The notes under the pieces are model-generated. The model was not told where the DNA came from and made no database searches. It saw only the letters and a program-made list of their open reading frames with translations. A DNA stretch of 5,167 nucleotides, taken from Ardenticatenia bacterium (GTDB taxonomy: Bacteria; Chloroflexota; Anaerolineae; Aggregatilineales; Aggregatilineaceae). Made by a program: the position numbers and the translations under genes. Of the stretch, positions 1-4,723 are shown one piece after another (the stretch's first letter is position 1; the number at the start of each line of letters is the position of its first letter). Where the stretch lies: contig JALSSH010000040.1 of assembly GCA_026984385.1 (NCBI GenBank), positions 1 through 5,167 of the forward strand. Reading direction: 5' to 3'.

Positions 1-231
1 CCCTGGCGTCCGGTGATCGCGATTGACGAGGACACCGATCTTTTCATTATGCCCGGGCATCACTTCCGCGCGGTAGATATGATGATCACCAATTTTCACC
101 TGCCGCGCTCTACGCTGTTGATGCTGGTGAGCGCTTTTGCCGGGCGTGAGGTAATACTGCGCGCGTATCAAGAGGCGATCCGCGAGCGGTATCGGTTTTA
201 CAGCTTCGGCGACGCGATGCTGATTGTGTAG
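1..231 (+). CDS. queA: QueA, S-adenosylmethionine:tRNA ribosyltransferase-isomerase (C-terminal fragment)
   Basis: The last 76 codons of queA; the 5' part lies outside the window and the frame is open from base 1. QueA transfers and isomerises the ribosyl moiety of S-adenosylmethionine onto preQ1-modified tRNA, giving epoxyqueuosine at the wobble position of GUN-anticodon tRNAs in the cytoplasm. The fragment carries the highly conserved C-terminal block of the family: TDLFIMPGHHF (visible residues 12-22), then ITNFHLPRSTLLMLVSAFAG (29-48), an AYQEAIRERYRF helix (55-66) and the terminal SFGDAMLI (68-75). It ends with TAG, four bases before the stop codon of the convergent gene at 236-508, so there is no room for a separate terminator between them. 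Identification is firm because these motifs are diagnostic. Nothing can be said of the N-terminal part. Confidence 0.96.
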   Translation, partial: PWRPVIAIDEDTDLFIMPGHHFRAVDMMITNFHLPRSTLLMLVSAFAGREVILRAYQEAIRERYRFYSFGDAMLIV

Positions 232-235
232 AAGC

Positions 236-508
236 TCAGGCCTTGGAAAACCAGGTGAGCAACCGCTTGACGATGCTACGTTTGTTGGCGAGCGTTTGTT
301 GATATTCGGCGTGGAGCTGGTCGGAGAGGCGTTCCAGCTCCTCGACGCGCATCCGCGCGCCGTTGACAAGCACCCATCCTTCGCCCAGGTCTTGGACCTG
401 GCTGGGGGTACGCTGATAAAGCGCTCGGTACACATGTATATAGCGAGCCAGCGCTTTAGCTACATGTGTTTGGGTGTCCACGCTGTGTTTTCCTTGCATT
501 CCCACCAC
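236..508 (-). CDS. small uncharacterised protein, about 90 aa
   Basis: I do not recognise this family. The frame stays open up to a GTG at 637 (133 codons), but that start has no ribosome binding site and lies upstream of a good promoter at 529-555. I prefer GTG at 506-508, which has AAGGA nine bases upstream and gives 90 residues; ATG at 497-499 is an alternative three codons later. The predicted protein is soluble and largely helical. It has a segment AKALARYIHVYRALY (residues 17-31), a central GEGWVLVNGARMRVEELERL (43-61) that looks like a short beta hairpin leading into a helix, and a basic amphipathic tail KRSIVKRLLTWFSKA (76-90). There is no signal peptide, membrane helix or cysteine. 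It converges on queA and is divergent from the phosphorylase gene, so it is probably monocistronic. The mix of ordinary protein-like sequence, promoter and Shine-Dalgarno supports a real gene; function is unknown. Confidence 0.72.
   Translation of the reverse strand: MVGMQGKHSVDTQTHVAKALARYIHVYRALYQRTPSQVQDLGEGWVLVNGARMRVEELERLSDQLHAEYQQTLANKRSIVKRLLTWFSKA
430..469. repeat. perfect 9-bp inverted repeat inside the small gene
   Basis: ACACATGTA (430-438) and TACATGTGT (461-469) are exact reverse complements separated by 22 bases. The interior contains a further AGCG/CGCT pair (442-445 and 452-455), so the transcript could fold into an extended stem with internal loops. Each arm centres on the palindrome ACATGT. 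On the minus strand the arms encode THV and the similar HVY/IHV part of one helix, so part of the symmetry may reflect codon choice. The repeat is seen directly; any function is speculative. Confidence 0.6.
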
Positions 509-528
509 GGTTATCAATCCTTGCTTCC

Positions 529-555
529 AGTATAACGGCAAATTGATTTCGGCAA
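529..555 (-). promoter_or_regulatory. candidate sigma70-type promoter for the small gene at 236-508
   Basis: Read on the minus strand, TATACT (529-534) is one mismatch from the -10 consensus. It is preceded by TTGCCG (550-555, spacer 15) or, one base over, TTTGCC (551-556, spacer 16) as a weak -35. A start about seven bases downstream would give a leader of roughly 14 bases that just includes the AAGGA in front of the GTG at 508. This arrangement is the main reason for rejecting the longer 133-codon reading. The -10 is good and the -35 and its spacing are poor, so this is a moderate call. Confidence 0.42.
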
Positions 556-640
556 ACCTTCTCTTTGATAAATTTTGTCTGAACTTCGTTTCTAAACGGG
601 TTGCCGATTGTGGGTTGCTCTTGACTGGGTGCGTCACAAT

Positions 641-669
641 TCGACAGGTGCACCAATAGCCAATAAACT
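641..669 (+). promoter_or_regulatory. candidate promoter of the phosphorylase operon with a palindrome in its spacer
   Basis: TCGACA (641-646, one mismatch from TTGACA) and TAAACT (664-669, keeping the key T1, A2 and T6 positions) are separated by the ideal 17 bases. The palindrome GGTGCACC (647-654) lies within the spacer, a position where a repressor would block polymerase. A start near 676 would give a leader of about 77 bases. A competing -10, TACAAT at 701-706, matches consensus better but lacks any recognisable -35 at the right distance. Inference from sequence only. Confidence 0.35.
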
Positions 670-733
670 TACGTCAGCCGCCCATCGGGCCTGACTACGT
701 TACAATACACGCGGTACATGGTATAGCGCAACC

Positions 734-755
734 GAGGAGAAAAAGTTTCCATATG
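734..755 (+). promoter_or_regulatory. ribosome binding site with long spacing for the phosphorylase
   Basis: GAGGAG at 734-739 is a strong Shine-Dalgarno match, but 13 bases separate it from the ATG at 753-755, longer than the usual 5-9. There is no in-frame ATG, GTG or TTG closer to it, and the protein starting at this ATG aligns well with the family length, so the start is accepted despite the spacing. Confidence 0.6.
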
Positions 756-1646
756 AACGAGCAGACGTGGATTCCGGAAGAACATTACAACGAAGCGGCG
801 GACTATGTGCGTAGTCGGTTGCCGCAAGCGCCCGCGATCGGGTTGGTGCTTGGCTCGGGGTTGGGCACGCTGGCCGAAGAGATCGCCAACCCCACGCGCG
901 TCCCGTATCAAGAAATCCCCCACTGGCCGCGATCCACGGTGGAAGGACACGTAGGGCAGTTGGTGGCCGGTGAGTTGGAAGGGCAGCCCGTCTTGGCGAT
1001 GCAGGGGCGCATCCACTTTTACGAAGGCTATAGCATGGCCCAAGTGACGTTGCCGATGCGCGTGATGCGCTTGTTGGGCGTGCACACGGTGGTTTTGACC
1101 AATGCAGCAGGCGGCATCAACCGAAATTTTCAGGCAGGCGACATCATGGTAATCGAAGATCACATCTTCCCGCCCGGCATGGCCGGTTTTACGCCATTGC
1201 GCGGCCCGAACATTGCCAGCTTTGGCCCGCGTTTCTCGATTCACGGGCGCACATATACGCCCGAATTGCGCCAGTTGGCGCACCGCGTGGCCGAAGCGCA
1301 CGGGATCACATTGCGGGAAGGCGTCTATGTCTCGCTTTCCGGCCCGGCGTTTGAAACGCCCGCCGAAGTGCGCGCGTTGCGCGTGTGGGGTGGGGACGCA
1401 GTGGGCATGTCCACCGCGCCGGAGGCATTGGTGGCATACCACGCGGGGATGCGTGTGCTGGGCTTTTCCACCATCACCAACCTTTCCATTGACCGCACGG
1501 ACTCGGTGGAAGAAGTGAGCCACGAGGAAGTTTTGCGCATCGGGCGCGAGGTCGTGCCGAAGTTGGCGACGATCATTCGCGGGGTATTGCGCCAGATGCC
1601 CCCTTACGATCCCTCACAAGTTGAGAACGCGCCGGAGCAGGCATGA
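753..1646 (+). CDS. punA: purine nucleoside phosphorylase, trimeric (6-oxopurine) type
   Basis: A 297-residue cytosolic enzyme, full length for the trimeric PNP family. It cleaves inosine, guanosine and their deoxy forms with phosphate to the free base and (deoxy)ribose-1-phosphate, in purine salvage. Visible motifs are the phosphate loop GSGLG (34-38), STVEGH (61-66), MQGRIHFYEG (83-92), LTNAAGGIN (115-123), GPAFETPAE (197-205), GMS (218-220) and ITN (241-243) followed by SHEEV (256-260). Residues E201, M219, N243 and H257 fall at the numbers used for the base- and ribose-binding residues of human PNP. The Glu/Asn pair favours 6-oxopurines and argues against methylthioadenosine phosphorylase, which has aspartates in this region. 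After N243 comes LSID rather than the MAAG often seen in bacterial relatives. The stop overlaps the next start as ATGA, implying translational coupling. The family is certain; exact substrate range is inferred. Confidence 0.95.
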   Translation: MNEQTWIPEEHYNEAADYVRSRLPQAPAIGLVLGSGLGTLAEEIANPTRVPYQEIPHWPRSTVEGHVGQLVAGELEGQPVLAMQGRIHFYEGYSMAQVTLPMRVMRLLGVHTVVLTNAAGGINRNFQAGDIMVIEDHIFPPGMAGFTPLRGPNIASFGPRFSIHGRTYTPELRQLAHRVAEAHGITLREGVYVSLSGPAFETPAEVRALRVWGGDAVGMSTAPEALVAYHAGMRVLGFSTITNLSIDRTDSVEEVSHEEVLRIGREVVPKLATIIRGVLRQMPPYDPSQVENAPEQA

Positions 1647-2449
1647 CAAGTTTCGTTTTTTTCATCGAGCGCATCGCGTTCGGGCTATATCTGCTAAGCG
1701 TGGCGGGGCTGCTGTGGATGGCGCATCGCTTGCGCCAGGCGCGGCACGACTTGGCGGTGGCGCAATTTCAGCTCGAACGCGAACACGCGCTCGCCCGCCA
1801 AGCCAGCGCCATCACTTGGGGCGGCTTGCTGATCGAGTTGATCGCGGCGGTGTGGGCCATCAGCAACGTGATGGCCCCTACGCTGCAAGATATGCGTTTG
1901 GGAACGGATGTGCGCCCGCAGCGTGTGTTGGAACGCTTTGTGACCAGCACGCCGATCGCCAATCCACCGATCGGCTTGGGGGTGGAAGCACAAGGCGAAG
2001 AGGGGCCGGTCATTTTTGCTACCCCTATCCCCACCGCCACGCCTGTCGGAACAATCATGCCGGACGTGCCGGAGATCGTGGGATGTCCGCAGGATAGCGC
2101 CTGGCTGCATATTCCGGCCAACGGGCAATTGCTTTTTGAAGCAACCACCGTCATCGGCACGGCCAATATTCCGAACTTTGCGTTTTACCGCTTCGAGATC
2201 AAACCGGCGCAGCCCGGGGCAGAGTTCGCGCCGATCGGCGGGGATTACACCGTGCCGGTGATCAACGGGCCGCTTGGGGAAATTCTGCCCTTCAACTTTC
2301 CCACCGGCGAATATCGCTTTCGGCTGAGCGTTTTTGACCAGACAACCACGCTACGCGCTTTGTGTGAGGTGACCGTCTTTTTCAGCGAGCCGCCCCCCAC
2401 CGCTACCCCAATTGGCGCACCGACCGCCGCCCCGACGACAGCCTCCTGA
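1643..2449 (+). CDS. two-helix membrane protein with exported Ig-like domain and Thr/Pro linkers
   Basis: No named family recognised. The 268-residue protein has a hydrophobic helix at about 4-28 and a second at about 58-77. The short loop between them (29-57) is rich in Arg and His, so by the positive-inside rule the loop is cytoplasmic and both ends face outward. After the second helix comes a linker ending in ATPIPTATPVG (126-136), then a compact beta-rich domain (about 140-248) and a PPPTATPIGAPTAAP tail (250-264). The domain has patterns such as GTANIPNFAFYRFEI and FPTGEYRFRLSVFD, typical of Ig/FN3-like surface domains. C148 and C241 sit near its two ends and could form a disulfide. The start is the ATG of the ATGA overlap with the phosphorylase stop, so it is very likely co-translated with that enzyme, though nothing in it suggests a purine role. 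It ends seven bases before the convergent yqeC-mocA stop. The gene is convincing; function is unknown. Confidence 0.86.
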   Translation: MTSFVFFIERIAFGLYLLSVAGLLWMAHRLRQARHDLAVAQFQLEREHALARQASAITWGGLLIELIAAVWAISNVMAPTLQDMRLGTDVRPQRVLERFVTSTPIANPPIGLGVEAQGEEGPVIFATPIPTATPVGTIMPDVPEIVGCPQDSAWLHIPANGQLLFEATTVIGTANIPNFAFYRFEIKPAQPGAEFAPIGGDYTVPVINGPLGEILPFNFPTGEYRFRLSVFDQTTTLRALCEVTVFFSEPPPTATPIGAPTAAPTTAS

Positions 2450-2461
2450 GTGCACCTCAGG
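2445..2461. repeat. short hairpin spanning the two convergent stop codons
   Basis: CCTGAG (2445-2450) and CTCAGG (2456-2461) are exact reverse complements around a five-base loop, TGCAC. The stem overlaps the TGA stops of both the membrane-protein gene (2447-2449) and yqeC-mocA (2457-2459). It could serve as a compact bidirectional 3'-end structure for the two operons. Neither strand has a following T tract, so it is not a classic intrinsic terminator. Confidence 0.4.
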
Positions 2462-3815
2462 CCAGACCGGCGCGTTTGCGCTCCTGGCGATACTGCTCCG
2501 GCGTATCCAAGTCTCGGAGGATGCTGTCGTTGGGCACTGCGGCCTCGGCCACGCTTTCCGGATGGCGTCGCACCACGTCCCGAGGACGCCCTGCAGAATG
2601 CGCGAGCAGCTCCGGCCAGAAACGCCGCGCAAAAAGCACCGGCGTTCCGCGTTGCCCGTGATAGGTCGGTACGACGATTGCCCCGCGCCCCTCGGCGTAG
2701 GTGGTGAGGATGCTCCACAAGGCGCGCGCATCGAGCATCGGTTGATCGCCCATCACGATCAGCGCTGCGGCGACCGTTTTTGGCAGGGCGCGCAAACCCA
2801 CTTGCACCGAAGAGAGCATCTCCCCTTGCGCATAGCGAGGATTGCGCACCAAACGCACCGGCCAGTCCGCCAAAATGCGTTCAACAGCTTGCGCTTGGTG
2901 GCCGGTCACCACCACGATCTCGTCCAAGCGCGCCATGATCAGGCGGGTGATCACCGTCTCGATCACGGTGTAATCGTCCCAGGGCAACAACACTTTGGGG
3001 CGCCCCATGCGTTGAGAGCGTCCCGCCGCCAAGACCACCGCCCCGACGCGGCGCTGTACTTCGTAAACCGGTTCGGTGGGGCTTTGCACCGCGCCGATAG
3101 CGACCGCCTCTACACGCGGAGAGCGTAACACCAGCCGCGCAACACGCCGCGCTTGCTCGCGCGCGTAGGGGTAGTTTCCCACCTTGTTGAGCAATGTGAC
3201 CACGCGCGCATTCGGCGGCACGCCGCGCAAGCCCAGCTCTGGGTCGCGCAAGGTGACGGCCATCCAAGGCGGCAACACCGCGCCGCCCTTCGGAAAGCCG
3301 TAGCGCTCGCGGATGCGCTCCGCGTTGTAAATGTGTGCCTCGTCCAACGGCTGACCCAGCGCATCCATGCCGGCGACGGGTACGACCAACGTCGCGTCCG
3401 TCGGGATGACCGGCTCGTGATCGTAAGGGGCTTTGAGCGGCAAACGACGCGCGCCGTCTGCTTCCACCAACAACACGTCGGAATTGACCTCGTCCAGCAG
3501 CGCAGAGATCGTCTCCGTCGGCAAACCGATCACTTTACGGTGGGCGGGGTCGGCGTGGCTATAGAGCAAAACGCAACCATGCTTGTTAAGCCAAGCGCGC
3601 ACATCTGCCGCGCGGACCTGATCGGTTAGGCGTGCGGAAAAAGGTGCGCGCTGGAGTTCGTGAGCGGCTAGGCGCGTGGTGGTGGTGAGCAACACGCGCC
3701 AACCTTCGCGCAGCAATTCGTCCGCCAGACGGAAAAAGGCCGACGTCTTGCCACCCGCGCCGATGAAGGCCACCACATCGCCACGCTGAACGCGCAGCGC
3801 CTCACGTAAGCGCAT
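2457..3815 (-). CDS. yqeC-mocA: YqeC-MocA fusion: selenium-dependent hydroxylase accessory protein plus molybdopterin cytidylyltransferase
   Basis: A 452-residue fusion of two maturation proteins usually encoded separately. Residues 1 to about 255 match YqeC: a P-loop-like VAFIGAGGKTS (15-25), LLTTTTR (42-48), LLVEADGARRLPLKAP (115-130) and a late LLNKVG (208-213). YqeC accompanies selenium-dependent molybdenum hydroxylases, but its biochemical step is unproven. Residues about 256-452 match MocA: the nucleotide-binding signature LAAGRSQRMGRPK (262-274), GEMLSSVQVGL (331-341), MGDQP (355-359), GTPVLF (390-395) and RDLDTPEQY (434-442). MocA uses CTP to make molybdopterin cytosine dinucleotide; the LAAG form, rather than LAGG of the GTP-using MobA, supports CTP. 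I chose ATG at 3813-3815 because AGGGG lies four bases upstream and YqeC homology begins there. The open frame continues to 4001 but would add 62 Arg-rich residues overlapping yqeB. No frameshift or stop separates the halves, so the fusion is genuine in this sequence. Confidence 0.92.
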   Translation of the reverse strand: MRLREALRVQRGDVVAFIGAGGKTSAFFRLADELLREGWRVLLTTTTRLAAHELQRAPFSARLTDQVRAADVRAWLNKHGCVLLYSHADPAHRKVIGLPTETISALLDEVNSDVLLVEADGARRLPLKAPYDHEPVIPTDATLVVPVAGMDALGQPLDEAHIYNAERIRERYGFPKGGAVLPPWMAVTLRDPELGLRGVPPNARVVTLLNKVGNYPYAREQARRVARLVLRSPRVEAVAIGAVQSPTEPVYEVQRRVGAVVLAAGRSQRMGRPKVLLPWDDYTVIETVITRLIMARLDEIVVVTGHQAQAVERILADWPVRLVRNPRYAQGEMLSSVQVGLRALPKTVAAALIVMGDQPMLDARALWSILTTYAEGRGAIVVPTYHGQRGTPVLFARRFWPELLAHSAGRPRDVVRRHPESVAEAAVPNDSILRDLDTPEQYRQERKRAGLA

Positions 3816-3834
3816 AGCTCCCCTATTTTCCCCT
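3816..3834 (-). promoter_or_regulatory. tandem AGGGGA ribosome-binding region of yqeC-mocA
   Basis: On the minus strand AGGGG occurs twice before the ATG, at 3830-3834 (14 bases from the ATG) and 3820-3824 (4 bases). The nearer copy has the same geometry as the one before yqeB (AGGGGA plus three bases, then the start codon), which supports both start choices. The distal copy may be incidental. Confidence 0.5.
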
Positions 3835-3847
3835 AACGGACGTATGC

Positions 3848-3874
3848 GTGGGGGGCGTGCGCTGCGCACCCCAC
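3848..3874. repeat. GC-rich hairpin between yqeB and yqeC-mocA
   Basis: GTGCG (3857-3861) and CGCAC (3865-3869) pair around a CTG loop, and GTGGG (3848-3852) pairs with CCCAC (3870-3874), leaving GGGC as a one-sided bulge. A second GTGCGC at 3881-3886 could instead pair with GCGCAC (3864-3869), so two mutually exclusive stems are possible. It lies in the 86-base gap downstream of the yqeB stop. No T tract follows on the minus strand, so it is more likely an mRNA processing, stability or attenuation element than a simple terminator. Structure is seen; role is inferred. Confidence 0.5.
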
Positions 3875-3901
3875 CCGCGCGTGCGCTCCCAACGCGCCCG
3901 T

Positions 3902-4723
3902 TTAGCCCCCGCGCAAGCGCTCGGCGATCTGCGGAGCGCTCAAGATCGCTTCTAGCACCCCACCGCCGACCGCCAACGCCTTTTCGGACACGGTAAAGCA
4001 ATGGTCGCGCACCCCGCGCGGGTCCACATCCCCAATCTTCATGCCGCTGAAAACCGGCACGCTCGGATGGATCAACCCGCGCAGCACGCCGTCAAAAGGC
4101 GCGCGAATCGGCGACCGACCGACACGTCCCACGATCTGCTCCGCCTTCAGCGTGTCGCCGATCTCGGCAAGCGGCTCGACGTACCCTTCCGCAGGCGCGC
4201 GCAACACGCGGTCGGAAACGTGTCCCTTCACCGCCCCGGGCTTGCCGGTGTCCGCTTGTGCCGAACCGTGTCGGATCACGCGCCCGAGGTAGTGTCCGCG
4301 ATTGGTCTCGATCACGGCGTGACAGTCTTCGCCCGCCACAAAGCCCGGCCCCAGTCCGATCACGAGAGGGGCGTCCTCGCGCGTCGTGCCCAAGTTGCGC
4401 TTCGCCATGCGCGCGTCCACCACCACCGGTGGACGCAGCGCGGCCAAACTCGCTCCTTCTGCGTCTATCAGCACGGGCACTTCGCCCGCCTCCCAACACG
4501 CGCGCGCCTCTTGCACACTTTCCACACGGCGCGCGCGCATATCCTCCACCGCGATCTCGCCTGCGAAGACGGCTTCGGCAAACGCCACCGCCCGCCGAAT
4601 CGCCAGCGGACGCGCCAGCTCGGTGACCAGCACCGGAAAGCCGCACTTGACCAGCCGATACACCACGCCGGAGGCCAGGTCACCGCCCCCGCGCACGATC
4701 ACAGGCACGTTGCTAAACAACAC
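3902..4723 (-). CDS. yqeB: YqeB, selenium-dependent molybdenum hydroxylase system protein
   Basis: A 273-residue cytosolic protein, full length for the YqeB (EF2563-type) family, which co-occurs with selenium-dependent molybdenum hydroxylases. It is presumed to act in maturation or selenation of the molybdenum cofactor; its reaction is not established. Recognisable blocks are VRGGGDLASGV (10-20) near the N terminus, VVDARMAKRNLGTT (101-114), VIGLGPGFVAGEDCHAVIET (121-140) followed by NRGHYLGRVI, then TGKPG (159-163). A small lipoyl/biotinyl-like barrel region follows (about 172-222, including RAPFDGVLRGLIHP), then KIGDVDPRG (229-237) and the C-terminal SEKALAVGGGVLEAIL (246-261). The GTG start at 4721-4723 overlaps the end of the preceding dehydrogenase gene by 11 bases and has AGGGG four bases upstream. 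The adjacent TTG (4718-4720) would have seven-base spacing, so the start is uncertain by one codon. The overlap indicates one transcript with the enzyme gene. Confidence 0.93.
   Translation of the reverse strand: MLFSNVPVIVRGGGDLASGVVYRLVKCGFPVLVTELARPLAIRRAVAFAEAVFAGEIAVEDMRARRVESVQEARACWEAGEVPVLIDAEGASLAALRPPVVVDARMAKRNLGTTREDAPLVIGLGPGFVAGEDCHAVIETNRGHYLGRVIRHGSAQADTGKPGAVKGHVSDRVLRAPAEGYVEPLAEIGDTLKAEQIVGRVGRSPIRAPFDGVLRGLIHPSVPVFSGMKIGDVDPRGVRDHCFTVSEKALAVGGGVLEAILSAPQIAERLRGG

Larger units (their letters stand above)
509..752. other. AT-richer divergent intergenic region
   Basis: A 244-base stretch between the divergent small gene and the phosphorylase gene, visibly richer in A and T than the surrounding coding sequence. 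It holds the promoter of the small gene at its left end and a candidate promoter for the phosphorylase toward its right end. Between them GGGTTGC occurs at 598-604 and 612-618, with a related GGGTGC at 627-632 (period 14-15 bases). There is also an 8-bp palindrome GGTGCACC at 647-654 and a tiny GCCC-ATC-GGGC hairpin at 680-690. I see no RNA gene, terminator with a U tract, or convincing additional coding sequence. Confidence 0.6.

Noticed and set aside
242..255. A possible terminator stem CTTGG-AAAA-CCAGG just past queA.
   Set aside because: The stem is only five pairs including a G-U wobble, has no T tract, and lies inside the convergent gene.
509..637. A 43-residue N-terminal extension of the small gene starting at GTG 637 (total 133 aa).
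   Set aside because: No Shine-Dalgarno precedes it, the sequence is AT-richer than the genes, and a good -10 element at 529-534 lies downstream of that start.
701..706. TACAAT as the main -10 of the phosphorylase promoter.
   Set aside because: Good hexamer, but no -35-like sequence 15-19 bases upstream and no extended -10 TG; kept only as an alternative.
669..1523. A 284-codon open frame on the minus strand.
   Set aside because: Antisense to the confidently identified purine nucleoside phosphorylase, with His/Arg-rich shadow composition.
2412..3128. A 238-codon open frame on the plus strand.
   Set aside because: Antisense to the MocA half of the fusion gene; no family motifs and shadow-like composition.
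3816..4001. A 62-residue N-terminal extension of YqeC-MocA reaching back into yqeB.
   Set aside because: It is Arg/Gly-rich shadow-like sequence, lies outside YqeC homology, overlaps yqeB by 100 bases, and a Shine-Dalgarno sits before the internal ATG at 3815.
4523..4540. An alternating GCGCGC run as a possible repeat element.
   Set aside because: It lies inside yqeB and encodes Met-Arg-Ala-Arg-Arg in a GC-rich gene; no larger repeat structure surrounds it.
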